Below are positions 1-12,193 of a stretch of DNA of 64,000 bases, piece after piece. Each line of letters opens with the position of its first letter. The first letter of the stretch is position 1. A model generated the notes under the pieces. That model was not told the origin of the DNA. It was given only the letters and a program-made list of their open reading frames with translations, and ran no database searches. The position numbers and the translations under genes are program-made. This DNA comes from Hsuehochloa calcarea (lineage: Eukaryota > Streptophyta > Magnoliopsida > Poales > Poaceae), in NCBI GenBank assembly GCA_036346395.1, contig CM070613.1, positions 24,360,818 through 24,424,817 on the forward strand, read 5' to 3'.

Positions 1-1484
1 TGTGTAGCTAAGTCTTTGCTATATGAGCTAGAACCTTTTTAAACAACTCAAACTAAGAAATTGCAATTTGTGGATGTTTTAGCGAGTTGCGCAATTAGTG
101 CTCCTCTTGTGACATTGGCCCTGTCAGAATTGCTTTGTTAGCTCTTTGATCTAAAATTGACCATTACTTGAGCTTTTGTGTTCTTGAGATTCTAAAATGC
201 TCTTGTGAAAATGAAAATCAAGATTGTCTTATGCTTAAATTGTGCCAAACTATTCTTACGACCGCTTGTCAAATGACATGAACTTGGAGATAGTTTGATG
301 AACCGCACGATCTCATGGGGACCGCTTGTCGAAATGACATGAACCTCAAGATTTGTCGCCCGGTAGAAGCTTAGAAAGAGTTTGTGGATGGCTCCTAGTC
401 CGGGATCTTCTTTACTAAGATATACCTTTAATCAACTTTTGGTGAAGCTTAGGATGAGTTTGTGGATGGCTCCTAGTCCAGGATCTTGTCACTAAGTTAG
501 ATCATTAGTCAACTTCCATATTCAACGCAAATGAGAAAAATGTTGACAAATGGGCGTTTATAAAATATTGAGCAAAATGATTCAATACGGGACTTGATTG
601 ACTCTTAATGTGGTCTTTGTTAGATTTTTGATCTCACTTTGACATTTTGACATGGCCAATTTCACTTTAGGATCCCTGTTGATGAACTTGCTGAATTTGA
701 AGCGTTGCTTAAATTGATCAAATCCATGCTTTACTTTTGAGCCTTTGTGCTTAGTTTTGATATATATGTCTTACCATGATCTTGCTAGTTGTCACAGCTT
801 GATATCTTTGTTTGTGCAATATTAGAGATACTAGCTTGTTCTTTTGGGTAATCTCCAAAGCTTCTTGTAATCAAAAATTGAAAAATACAAAAATTGAAGC
901 CACTCCATTGCACTTCATGCATATTCCTCTTTATGCTTCTCTTGTTTCTGCTTCTTCCTTTATTTTCTATTTGTTATCTCTGGATGAGAGGAAGGCGTGA
1001 TTCCTTGATGAATCCATTGTCAAAGGGGAGAAGATGTGTTAAATGAGAAGAGAAGATGTGTTAATGAGAATATATTTTTTGTTGGGGAGAAGTTTGTACA
1101 AAGGGGAGAAACAGAAATTTTGAAAAATTGAGGATCATAGTGAGGGGGAGTTCTTGAGTTGCATTCTTATTGTCTTATTGAATATTCTGAACTTGAATTG
1201 CATTCTTTTATACTCACAATGATCATAGGTCAATTGTACAATTGTTCTTTCATATGGACCTTATGTGAGAATTTTGACCCTTTTCTCGAAATCAAAGTTT
1301 TTATGCTTACTTTTGTCTTGTCTCACATGCATATACTATTACGATACCACTTGGTCATTTACATTGCTTTTTCTTGCTTATGGACCAAGTTGTGCCTTTG
1401 TGCGTAAAACTGCGAGTAAACTCGTTTTCAAACCTCTTACTTACATTTTTCGGATAATTGCCAATATGTTCATCAAGGGGAGAT
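1..1484 (+). mobile_element. 3' internal noncoding region of a family A LTR retrotransposon
   Basis: This is the downstream internal part of an LTR retrotransposon whose left portion lies outside the window. It ends in a polypurine tract (aaggggaga, 1475-1483) directly before the 3' LTR. Similar aaggggaga blocks recur near 1023 and 1097, as in the purine-rich tails of some long copia-type elements. Short direct repeats are visible: accgcttgtc at about 261 and 321, and a roughly 55-bp unit starting at 366 and again at 444. No coherent pol reading frame is present, so the element class is inferred only. Confidence 0.7.
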
Positions 1485-3291
1485 TGTGGATTTCATGGGG
1501 ATATGCTCGGATCTTAGGATGATGTGACAATTGGCAATGGCGTTTACGGTTTGTCGCTTCACGTGTTTCGACAAAGTTACTGAGCTTATCGATGAGGGCG
1601 GTCCGACCGGTCCTAGCACAATGGTCCGCCGGTCCCAAATCGGTCGGACCGCCATGTGCGGCGGTCGGACCGCGGTGACCTAAAAGTACTCAAAACGAGT
1701 GGGCCAAAAATAGGTGTTGTAGGCAAGTGAGGGATCCCAATGCACTTGGTCTCATGATTTTGGAGTCTCCAAGAAAAGTTCTATTGGTTTAAAGTTTCGA
1801 AGGTTTGGATTTTGGGGGTTGAATTTGGCTAAGTCCCAAGGGGCGGTCCGATCAAGCTCCTGTGGAGCGGTCCGACCGGCCAAGGGCTCGGACCGCTCCG
1901 ACCGGCTCACCTGGAGCGGTCAGACCGGTTTCTACTTGAACGTCGGCCAACTTCGTGGCGATGTTGATTTGTTAGGTCAAAGTCATTGGTTTCATGGCAT
2001 ATGATTTGCATGATGCATGTTTTGACTAACATGGGTCAAGTTGTGAAGAACTTGTTCCCGAATACGTGTTTGCTTGTCTGTGGTTGTGCAGGTAGCTTTG
2101 TGGTCAACGACGGTCAACGGCGAGGAGAATCGGGACTAGACTTGGAGAGTTGAGGTCCAGAACGATCGACGATGCCGGGTGAGGTCAACGACTCAAGCGT
2201 GACACAAGATGGACAATGGTGACCTATTGGCAAATCCATGACGCATGGTGAAGCGGTTTAGGTCAAAAGTTAAAGACGGCGCTTCGCGAAGCGTGCGTGT
2301 GTGACCCGTTTGTTGGTGGGCCTTAACGGGAGCCCAATTAAGTCAAACCCTAGGAGTTTTAGGCCTCCACTATAAATAGGAGGAGATGGTGGCTGCACCT
2401 CTCTCTCTCTCTCGCCTTTTTATGTTTCAAAACCCTAATTGTCTTTAGGGGAGTTGAGGTGGAGGCAAGGGCTCTTGATGGTTTGTGGTGAATTTCGTGA
2501 TCTTTGATTGTCCACTGATCCATGATGGTGTGGATGTAATCCAGCTTCAATCACGAAATCAATCTATGCAAGGTTTGCTTGAGATAAGTCTCTTTTCGTT
2601 CTTGCTTTCAATTTCGTGTTTTTAGGGCTTTCTTTGATCCGCGAGTTTGTGATTGATTCTTTCACGTGAATTAGCTTGCTGTGATATGTGTGAATCTATC
2701 TAGCATCATCTTGATCATCAATCACTCACGAACAAGGTTTAGGATCAAGTTTTCGTTCTTGCCCGGCTTTAGACCTTCGTTAATCAATTGGCAATTGCTC
2801 AAGATCGCTCCAAGAATTATCATAATATTCGATTGGAATAGGTCCCCAATAGCATATAGAAGGTGTGTGCAAAGTTTCATAAAGATTAGAGTTGAGAATC
2901 AAAAGTTTCACCTAATTGCAACTTCGTCATCGGGTGATTTTATGTTGCGGATCGGTTCGAGTCGGTACGGTCGGACCGCCCGTCATCACCGGTCGACCGA
3001 TTTTGAGCGGTCCGACCGCCAAAGATAACGCGGTCGATCTTCCGCAATCGGTCCGACCGATTGGGTCCAGTGTCGACCGCCTGCGTCCGTGAGTCTTTGC
3101 AATTTTAGTTGATTTTGGTAGCATTGCTTAGGGTTTAATTGGATTCAATACTAGTCTTCCACAGATCTTGGTATATTGATCTTCATAGCTTTCTAATAGC
3201 TCTTGGAGTAAAATTGTATTGAGTTCATAATTTGTGAAAAAGTGAGCGTGCTCCTATTCACCCCCCCTCTAGTCGCCTTTACGGTCCAACA
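1485..3291 (+). repeat. 3' LTR of the family A element
   Basis: The LTR begins TGTGGATTTCATGGGGATAT right after the polypurine tract and ends ACGGTCCAACA. It aligns end to end by eye with two solo LTRs at 6065-7980 and 17134-18962. A TATA box (tataaatagg) is at 2371 and is followed by a CT-rich leader. Palindromic words of the form CGGTCNGACCG cluster upstream of the TATA box (1600-1930) and again near the 3' end (2955-3080). The LTR interrupts a CACTA transposase reading frame that resumes at 3292. Confidence 0.85.
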
Positions 3292-3646
3292 CAAGATCCC
3301 CCTGTTTCGATGTCATTGGGTTAAACTTTCGTAGGGCGTGAAGGTCGACAAGTATGGCGTCACTACTGTGGAACTCAAACGTGTCAGATACAAGGACGAA
3401 CCATTCGTACTCGCTAAGCAAGTTATTCAAGTTTTTATGTAATGCACCCAAAGAAATAAGAACCGCCACGTAGTTCTTCATGGGAAAAGAAGGATTGTCG
3501 GAGTTGAGAATGTCGTAGATGAGGAAGAGTACAATCAATTTGACGAGTTTCCTCCTTTCGGAGACAGCATCAGACTGGAGGAAGAACCCAGTGAGGAAGC
3601 TAGCTATATGTGCGTCGATCATCATGAAGGACTATATTTCAATTAA
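3292..3646 (+). pseudogene. C-terminal fragment of a CACTA TNP2-type transposase (DUF4216-like)
   Basis: The translation resembles the carboxy end of plant CACTA TNP2 proteins. It starts with an IPLFRCHWVKL-like stretch, then VDKYGVTTVELKRV, DEPFVLAKQV, and a final acidic tail with FDEFPPFGDSIRLEEE, ending at a TAA at 3644. An in-frame TAG after KLS (expected Gln) and a frame change near 3440 break it, so it cannot encode a working protein. The upstream part is cut off by the 3' LTR ending at 3291. The family match is from recalled motifs, not a search. Confidence 0.8.
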
Positions 3647-3724
3647 GCATGTATTCCATTGTAATTTGATGTTAACATGCGTTATGGACTTGTCATCTCT
3701 AATGTTGATGTGAATGCGGACTTG

Positions 3725-3960
3725 TTAGAATTATCAACTTGTTGAGAATATCATCTTTGAAACCTTGTTGGAAATGCACACAAATAGGCAAATATGTTTT
3801 GTCATTTGATCAAAGTTAAAAGTGCATTGCTTCTGTGGCCTGACGACCTGACCGGTGCTAAATCGGTCAGACTGCCATGTGTCGGGCGGTCGGACCGACC
3901 ACCCTTGGCGGTCTGACCGATTTGGCGGCGGTCAGACCGGCAATTAGTTGGTGGTCCATC
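3725..3960 (+). repeat. Fragment of a family B LTR
   Basis: This stretch parallels 25985-26170 of the full family B LTR: a ttgttgagaatatcatc-like start, a cttgttg block, then ggcaaat and a run of CGGTC/GACCG palindromic words. It has neither LTR end, so it is a truncated or rearranged piece. It separates the TNP2 tail from the CACTA-type repeats that follow. Confidence 0.65.
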
Positions 3961-4155
3961 TATGCACAGCACAGACTGTTCTTTAATGGAACCGTCCGTG
4001 ATTACTCACATCACAGACGGCTCCATTAAAGAACCGTCTGTGATAAATCATCACAGACAGTTCTATTAAAGAACCGTCTGTGATGTTAGAGTTATCACAT
4101 ACGGTTCTTTAATAAAACCGCCTGTGATAAATCATCACAGATGGTTCTGATGTTA
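3961..4155 (+). repeat. CACTA subterminal-type repeat array
   Basis: Words of the type cacagacggttctttaa and their inverse alternate at least six times, giving several small hairpins. The same word family occupies the right subterminal region at 13790-13940. A TATA-like tatataag follows at about 4158. No CACTAC terminus is seen at the left border. The array is either the 5' subterminal region of a nested deletion derivative or an internal remnant. Confidence 0.6.
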
Positions 4156-5599
4156 GTATATATAAGTGCTCCGCTCGAATGGTTGTGCAGTTGCCCTAGT
4201 TCTTAACACTTCCCAGAATCGCCCAACGCCGCCTCCCCCGATCCGGTGCCACCCAACGCCGCCTCCCCATTCCGCCACGGTGCTCTCTCTCGCCGATTCG
4301 GTGTCGCGGAAGCTTCATTTCATCGCCTCGGCCATCCCCGCTGTAAGATCGAGGTGGCCGATTAGAAGGGGGTGAATAGGCGGTTTTAAAAATCTTTCGC
4401 GCTAAACCAATATATAAATGCGGAAACTAATTGCGAATTGGTTTTGCACAATTAAAACCTCAATCAACTAGGCTCAACTAAGTGCACCAACAATACAAGA
4501 CAGCAATCACACAATGATATATAAACAATTAAAGCATGTAATGTAAATTGCTCAAATTAAAGCACAAGTGAAACAAGATGGACACAATTATGTTTTACCG
4601 TGGTGTTCAGAGACTTGCCGGTCTCCCCTAATCCACGTTGAGGTAAGCCCAACCACGTTGGACCGTCTCCACTAATTAAGCCAACACCTCCGAGGTAAGT
4701 CCAACCACTTTGACCGGTTCCAAACTGAACCAACACATCGCTCCACTATGGTTGCTCTTCCTCTACTCCGGAGATGGCGAGCACCAAACCACTCACAACC
4801 GTCGGGCCTTCTCACAAGCTTCTTGAGAAGGTCACCGAGCACACGCCTCCACGCCGTCTAGGAGTCGGCAAACACCAAGAGAATAAATCTCAACTCTCAC
4901 TTGAACTAATCAAGTGTCTAAGCTCAAGTGGATACACAATCCACCACCTAAGGCAACAAATGCACTTAGGGTTTGCTCTCCACACTCACTAAGTGCAACA
5001 CATGCACAAATGAAAGGAGAGGTTTGCTCTTTAGCTCAAGGAACTCAATAGAGGTTCACAATAACACCAGCAGCCTTCCACAATCGGCCATGGTGGGTAT
5101 ATATAGCCCACACACAAAAACTAACCGTTGGAAGCAAAGTCCCTGAAAAATCAAGGAAATCGGAAGTTCCGCCATGTATCGGCCGGAACTACCGCACCTT
5201 AGAGAAAAGCACAGCAACGGCTATTTCAGACGAGAAACTAGCCGTTGGAATTTTAGTGCGGAACTACCGCCAACCAAGTTGCGGAAGTTCCTATCTTCGA
5301 AAGTTTCGCACAACACATAGCGGAACTACCGCACCTCCAAATTTTGGCTAAGTCCCAAAATGGTGCTTCTCTGGAAAAAATATTTCGCGATTAAATCGAA
5401 ACTTCCTCCGAGAGGAACTTCCGCACATACAACGCCGAAACTACCGCACATCTGGAAAATCGGCTAGTCCCAAACAGGGCACTCTCTGGAAAAAAATGTT
5501 CCGCTGAATTTCCAGAGCTTCGATAATCGGAACTTTCGCATTTAGAATGCCGGAACTTCCGATTATCCTAACAGAGCACAACAACGACTTTTTCAACAA

Positions 5600-5965
5600 C
5601 TTCAATTGCAAAATACATTTGTCAATTGAGAAGCCATGCCAACAAGGATCAAGAACCTGATTCCTAACAAGTTGCAAAACACATTTGCAAACTTTTAGAA
5701 TCATATCACAAGGAATAGGGTGCATGGACTCACACCATTTGCAAAACACATTTGCAAACTTAAGTCACATGCTACAAGAAATCAAACATGAGCATCAACT
5801 ATTTGCAAAACACATTCACAAATAACATCATCATGCCACAAGGCTAAGGTGCATGGACTTCAACCATTTGCAAAACACATTTGCAAAGTATAGTCCCATG
5901 CTACAAAGATTAAATGCATGAGCCTCGGCTATTTGCAAAACACATTCGCAAATAATAGCTCCATG
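5600..5965 (-). repeat. Six-copy ~65-bp tandem repeat with TTTGCAAA palindromes inside the LTR
   Basis: The word tttgcaaaacacatttgcaaa or a variant recurs near 5607, 5672, 5738, 5802, 5866 and 5932, a regular spacing of about 65 bp. Intervening text such as gtgcatggact and ccatgctacaa also recurs in alternating copies. The other full family B LTR shows only three or four equivalents at 25855-25990, so the array varies in length between copies. Confidence 0.75.
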
Positions 5966-6064
5966 CATAGATGAGCTAGAGCAAGCATAATGAGCTATCA
6001 ACACATGACTAACTCAAACTACTAGTCAAGACCCCTCTTAATAGTACGGCAATCCTATACTATC

Positions 6065-7980
6065 TGTGGATATCGTGAGGATATGTGCACGATCTCAGAA
6101 TGATGAGTCAATTGGCAATGGCTTTGTTGGTTTGTAAAATCTCGCGTTTTCGGTTTTGTTCAAGGTCATCACCACCACGGCGGTCGATCGGTGGCTCGGC
6201 GGTCGACCGCCGTGGAAGAGGTCCGACCGGCCGTGGTGGCCGGTCCGACCGGTATTAGCTAAAAGTGGTTTTTGGAGCTGATCCAAAAATAGGTTGTGTA
6301 GGCAAGTGAGGGGAGTCTCCTGGATATGGTCACATAATTTTTGGAGCTCCCAGTCAAAAGTTCTATTCATTTGAAAATTCCAGAAGGTTTCGGATTTTCG
6401 AGTTGGAATTTTGGCTAAGTCTTTTCGGGCGGTCCGACCGCCATTGTGGAATCGGTCCGACCGGCCTGAAATCGGTCGGACCGGTGATGTGGGGCGGTCA
6501 GACCGCCGATCACTTGAAGCTTGGCCTTGTTGTCATTGTTGTGTATTGATTGTGTTTATTTTATGAACTTCAATGCTTTATTGTTGCATATTGCATTGTG
6601 GAACTAACGTGGGTCAAGTTGTGAAGAACTTGTTCCCGGAGATGATTTGTTTTGTCTATTGCTGTGCAGGTGGCTTGCAGGTCAACGATGTCAACGGTAA
6701 GGTGGATCGGGACTACGCTTGGAGAGCTGAGGTCCAGAACGATCATGGATGCCGGGTGAGGTCGTGTGACTCAAGCATGGTGCAGAATGGGCAAGATGGA
6801 TCGAACGGGTAGTTTGGTACAGCTGGTTGGATCAGGCGGTGCGGAAGTCGGTGCAAGTCTCTAGGAGGTTCCGATGGGATTCAGACAGGAGATACTTGGC
6901 GACGTGATGAGAGCCGCTGATCAACCTACACGTGGTGAAGCAGGCGATTGCTTCAACAGTTATGTGTGAGTGGGTCCCATGTGTGTGTGGGTCCCAAAAG
7001 TGAAACCCTAGGCTTCTCCTATAAATAGAAAAGGGGGAGATGTAAAACCCCTGGAAGTATTCATTTGAGCTCTCTTCCTTTTTCTAGGGTTTGGAGAGGA
7101 GAGGAGAGGAGAAGCTAGGGTTGGAGAGATTGTGTGAGCTCTTTGGTTTGAGCTCTTGTCCTCCTTGAGGGAGTGGCTTTGTAAGCATCTTGTGAGATCA
7201 ATCAATCTTGTGATGCTTGCTTGAGAGATCAATTGTCTCCTTTGTGTTCTTCTCTCTTTTGGATGAATTTGGTGCTTCCTTGATTCAAGAGTTTTAGCTT
7301 GGTCTCTTCACCTATTTTATCTTGCTTTGATGTGTGGGAATACTCCTAGAATCATCTAGACCATCAACCCCCACAAGCAAGTCTTGAATCAAGATTTTCA
7401 TATTTCTAGGGTTTGTGCACTTCTTTGGTAAAATCGTCAGAGATCGTTTCTGTGAAATGGATCTGGAGGATCGTCGCTAGAAATAGGTCTCTAATATCCT
7501 TAGGGAGGTGTGCTCCAAATTTGGTCAAGTTTCATTGGTTGAATCAAAAGTTGGACCAAATTTCGTTTTGAATTTGGGCTTGGCATTTTGGTTCTGGACT
7601 AAATCGGTTGGACCGATTTGTATACAGCGGTCAGACCGCCCGCCTTTCGGACCGCCTGGTAGTGGCAGGTCGAACCGATTTCCAACGGTCCGACCGCCAG
7701 TTAGTAGCCGGTCCGACAGCTCGTCAACCGTCGGTCCAACCACTGATCTCGGCCGGTCGACCGCCAAAGTGCCTGCACTGCACCGGTGAGATCAATTCTC
7801 CACATTTGTGTCGTGTGGTTGAGGGGGTTATCGAATTCAGCACAAGGCTTCCTCTGTGCGCTTACTGATCTTATTAGCTTTCATAGCTAAAGGAGTAAAG
7901 TTCGTGTTGAATTTGATTAAGGCGGAGAAATTTGAGAAAGCGCCTATTCACCCCCCCTAGTCGCCTTTACCGGTCCTACA
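6065..7980 (+). repeat. Solo LTR, family A, nested in the family B solo LTR
   Basis: It begins TGTGGATATCGTGAGGATAT and ends ACCGGTCCTACA, and is flanked by the 5-bp direct repeat CTATC (6060-6064 and 7981-7985). Length is 1916 bp. The host LTR text reads continuously across the insertion when compared with 25690-25760. A TATA box (cctataaatag) lies at about 7018. CGGTCNGACCG words cluster at 6175-6510 and 7610-7765. Confidence 0.92.
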
Positions 7981-8971
7981 CTATCAATCTGGTCTACCAA
8001 CCAAACACCAAGACCGGTAAAAGATTAGGAACACATCCTTAGCCCTAGCTAGTCATACCTTTGCCTTGCATCTTCTTGAAGCTTGATGACGCACATTAAC
8101 ACTTCAAGTCCGGGTCCTTGACTTCGATAATCATCAATACATGATGATCTTCTTTTGCTTCGGGATCTTGTCTTGAACATCATCAACACATGATGATTTC
8201 TTCATCCTCAAGCTCTTCAAATGCATGAACACATGATGCATCCTCTTCTTAAATCTTGACTTGATGATCAACTCATGATCATCCCAAGTCTTCATCATCC
8301 TGGAACATAACCTATTTGTCCAACTCATGAAAATGTTAGTTCCACAATATGATTATCATTAATTACCACACCATACCATTAACTCATAATGGCGGGATAA
8401 GATACTTCAATCTTTCCCTCTTTGGTAATTGATGATAACCACTTAATTACTCATAAATTGATTGTAAATAAATGAGAGAACAATTGAGTATATATGAACT
8501 ACACAAGTTATATATATACTCCAACATGAGTATACAAGAACTATACAAGTTATTTATACTCAAAACAAAAGTATACAAGAACTACACAAGTTTTGTATAC
8601 TCAAACGGATATGTTTCAAAGTAAAGATCCCAACTATATGTGGAGAATTGCACATGGATCAATACGAATGAAACCACAAGATATAGACTAAACTCCCCTT
8701 AAATGTGTGCATACACAGATGTGTAATAGGAACATTGCACATATTCAAGTTTCACTTATGGTTGAGTTTAACCTATATTTTGGATCCGAGGAATGCAACA
8801 ATAAATAAGATTAAGATATCGATCGCATACCTCGTTGAATTTCACCTTTCTATCCAAACGAAACTATGCACTAAATAACAATAGAAATGTTAGTCTCATA
8901 ATTAGATCTGTCATTAATTACCAAAACACTCTATTAACTCATAATGGCGGGTCTAGATCCTTCACCCGCAA

Positions 8972-9112
8972 GCCGGCCGACGCTCCCCACCGCTGTGGGC
9001 CTCCACCACCGTGCGCCTCTCCTCCGACAAGGAGCTCGATGTCCTCACCGACTGGGAGACCAAGTTCCAGGCAAAGTACCCCGTCGTTGCCCGCCTCGCC
9101 GACTCCGCCTGA
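8972..9112 (+). pseudogene. Captured exon resembling the C-terminal end of a membrane steroid-binding/cytochrome b5-domain protein
   Basis: One frame reads to a TGA at 9110-9112 and contains ELDVLTDWETKFQAKYPVV. That stretch resembles the end of the cytochrome b5-like domain of plant membrane steroid-binding proteins (an L-x-DW-x-x-KF-x-x-KYPVVG pattern). The segment was continuous with 4160-4341 before the family B LTR inserted: joining the flanks removes one CCCGC target copy. It lies inside the CACTA element on the same strand as its genes, so transposon capture of a host exon is the simplest reading. Only about 35 codons are recognisable and no start is defined. A chance resemblance is possible. 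Confidence 0.45.
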
Positions 9113-10544
9113 ACTCAACCCCAACCCCAACCCCCCACCACCAGTCCACCATCACCGTCCTCTTCCACGGGCTAAGTATTGTTGTATTCTCTTGTGTGCT
9201 CTACCATATCTCCGTATGTATCCCGAGACTCGCTGCATAGACTAGTGTCAGGGTGTGTGCTTAATTGCTTACTGGTTGCTTAACTATAACTACTCAATAA
9301 TCTGCATGGAAAGACTCTCGGGTTGTTTTAAGTATTGATATGGGTGGTCTTTATAATTGCCACTTTGTTTTAGATGCAATAGGTTGTTCTAAGGTTTGAT
9401 TTAAGTTTTTCTGTCTAGAAGCAATGTGCTGAATGTCCAACCATAGGTTCATTTGATTGTGTTTTTCTTGACATGTTAAGACATTAGTTGTCAGCGTCAC
9501 ATAGGTACATCAAAATAGTTTTCAGGCTGGTGATTTAGGGGAAAGCAATTTCTTTTCTTGAGGTTTTCTGTGGTAGTCAATGGATGGATGAAAATAGTGG
9601 GATTGTTTATGGTGGATGGTTGGAGTGTTCTAACTTTAACAAGTTCTTGTTGTGTCAGTATTTGGATAATTCATTGTAACCATGAACATGGACATCCATT
9701 CAGTTGTTACACTTTGCCGTTTCTGAAGTTGTCTTGGGCAATTGATTCTTGGAACACAGATACATAGGTAGCCATTTTGACCACTGAATTGATAAGATAT
9801 GCTATCGTTGATATGTTCGATGATTATTACTTGTGTGACTTCTTTACTTTGAAAGATTGTGAGGATTCTTGTATGCGTCTTAGCTGTGTAATATCTGACC
9901 GCGATACACAGATATGAACGGCATCATATTATTATATTTACAAGGCATATTATTATATTTACAACGTCGAGAAGTAGATGAAGAAACGAGTTTAGTTGCT
10001 GAACGTTCTTTTGGATGTTCTGATTAGGGGTAAAATTTGTTAGTGTGGTTTGGGGTTGTGTTTCCTTTTGTGTATCCCTTTTGTGTGTAATGGTGAGGGG
10101 TTGTGTTTCCTTTTGTGTATCCTTTTGGATGTTCCCTTTTGGAACGTTCTTGTGTGTAGGGTTTATATCCCAGGAGTTTCATGTATCCCTTTTTCTGCAA
10201 GAACTATGCTTCTAATGAAAGATTGGAAATGTTTCCTTTTGTCTAAAAGAAGATGAAGAGTTGAATTTGGATCTTATATTGTACAATAGAGGCCGCATCA
10301 TTTGCCATTGATGAGAATAGTTCATCCTTGTTTATAAATGCAATCCCTTAAATTGCATTTAGTCCAAAATAAAAAAGTTACCATTACATCCATGTATGTG
10401 TGTTTGTTTGTTTGCAATATTTCCTTCTCCTTTGTAGTTTTTTTTGTGTAATTTCATATATTTTATTTACTACGTATCATATATTTAGGTTCAATGGGTA
10501 ACTTCTATTTGATTGTGTAATCATTGCGTACGTAACTTATATAG
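9113..10544 (+). other. CACTA interior without a recognisable gene
   Basis: AT-rich interior sequence downstream of the captured exon. It may be its intron or untranslated region. A direct repeat ggggttgtgtttccttttg occurs at about 10052 and 10097. No reading frame with family resemblance was found. Confidence 0.5.
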
Positions 10545-12193
10545 ATGGCAGAGGCACCGTCTTCGCGCCACAAGAACGCCGCCAAATGCGTCTGGATCTC
10601 CGATCAAGGTGGTACGCAGGCGAGAAGGCAGAGAAATCTCCAAATTGCCCTCGGGCCGCATGACGATCACGGAGGCCAGTGACGTCGGGATCCCGCTGAG
10701 TCCCAAGAAAGCAGTTGCGAGATTTTGGACCGTCTGCGGGGTACTTTCAAGGGAACGGGTCCCCATCAACACCCCAACCTAGAAGTCTCTGACGGATGTA
10801 CAGAGAGACCAGTTGTGGACTGAACTTTCTGCCACGTTCACTTTCCTCGGCGGACTGCACGCGTGTGCGATGGCACGCGCCGCCGGTGATGTCCCACGCG
10901 TGGAGGACCTTCAAGAGCTCGCTTGTCACGCAGTACGTGAACACGGGTCGGACGCCCTTTACGACGTATCAATTTTTGTCGCGGGATACATGGGACGCCT
11001 TTGTGCAGATGAAGACGACGGCAGAATTTCAGGAGCAAAGTGCGGCACACAGAGCTATCCAGACATAAAACACTCACCCCCACAGACTCGACACCGCTGG
11101 GTACGTGGGTAAAGCCACACAGTGGGCGGCGGAGGACGAGACCGCTGCACGACCGCTTGTCGAGATCTCGACGAGCGAGCTCGAGCCCGTTAAGAGCGAG
11201 GCATCACCACGCCTTCGTAGCATCTTTTTCACAAACCCGGTAGACGAGGCAGTGTCTCAACGCCTGGTAAATTTCTCAAACCACTTAATTGTTAATAAGT
11301 CCATAACTTCATGGTGTCTACAATAACATGATGCCCTTTTGCAGGAAGCATTGACTTCCGCATCTTCCCAAGGTTCCTTCGAAGTAGACAGGGAGAAGGA
11401 TGTACTGTCTACGGCCCTGGGAAACAAGGAGCACCCGAGTCGCACGCGAGGCGTTGGGGTTTACGTACCTTGGAGGGATGGATTCCCACACAACTCCGAC
11501 ACGTATAGGAGTAGGAAGAGATCCAAGGACCAGTACAATGCTCGGTTGGAACATATGATTGTTGGAAAATTTCAAGAACAAATAACAAACTTGCAGAACC
11601 AAGTAAATCAACTCATGCAGGCGCAAGCCGCTCCTGTTAATTTGGGAGCAAGTCCTCCTCGACATCGGAGTAGCGTCGCGTCCACACATAATTCTGGACA
11701 TGACGACGTGCAATTACCGATCGACGACATCGAGGTAATGTACATCTCTGTAGTGCTCCAAAGATAGACCTATAGGACGCCTTAGCTAATTGTGTACCGT
11801 TTTGTAGGAGCCGACGCCCTGCAAGCTCCAAGTGAGGATGGTTGGGTCGATTCCTATTGAGGCTGGGCGGGGTATGGTGTATCCATACCAGGAAGGGGCA
11901 GTGCAGCACGGTGCCCAGCTGGCGCAGGGTTATGCCAGGGTGCAGGTGAACATGGTACATAACAATTTCATGGCCATCCCGCTGGAGATTCCCCTGAACG
12001 AAGAAATCAGAACACTAGGGGATGCCACGCACACTTTTATCCAGTGGCCCAAGAAGGACATCACACTAGACCCTTCAGTGACGCGATATCTACAGGACCC
12101 TGCCTCTCCAATTGGACCCTCGATGATTCCGCCTCAACCAAAGCTTCAGAAGGCTGCCACATCGCTTCCCGTCGAGAAGACGGCGAAGGGATA
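10545..12193 (+). pseudogene. CACTA TNP1-type protein, plant transposase (Ptta/En/Spm, Transposase_24-like), broken
   Basis: The reading starts at ATG 10545 (MAEAPSSRHKNAAKC) and follows the usual layout of plant Ptta/En/Spm accessory proteins. There is a basic N-terminus, then TDVQRDQLWTELSATFTF, then VGKATQWAAEDE near 11110. A spliced-looking second part (11345-11730) ends in a coiled-coil-like FQEQITNLQNQVNQLMQAQ. A third part (about 11808-12193) contains HTFIQWPKKDITLDP. The frame must be changed at least twice between 10780 and 11100, and a TAA at 12191 follows KTAKG. In its family the protein accompanies TNP2 in transposition; here it is not functional as read. Exon borders are inferred. 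Confidence 0.75.

Larger units (their letters stand above)
4342..8964 (-). repeat. Solo LTR, family B, minus orientation, interrupted by a family A solo LTR
   Basis: On the minus strand it runs from TGAAGGATCTAGACCCGCC (8964) to GATCTTACA (4342). It is flanked by identical 5-bp direct repeats CCCGC at 4337-4341 and 8965-8969, so this is a clean solo LTR. Without the nested family A insert and its target duplication it is 2702 bp. It matches the family B LTR at 24719-27266 in opposite orientation. A minus-strand TATA (tatatata near 5098) marks the promoter. Upstream of it, 5150-5560 is packed with CGGAANTTCCG-type palindromes. Confidence 0.9.

Noticed and set aside
4774..4992. 72-codon plus-strand frame
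   Set aside because: Inside a minus-oriented solo LTR leader, and the reverse copy at 26689-26886 is equally frame-like by chance.
5600..5965. CRISPR-like regular spacing
   Set aside because: The spacing repeats lie in a plant LTR, the intervening text is also repetitive, and no cas genes are present.
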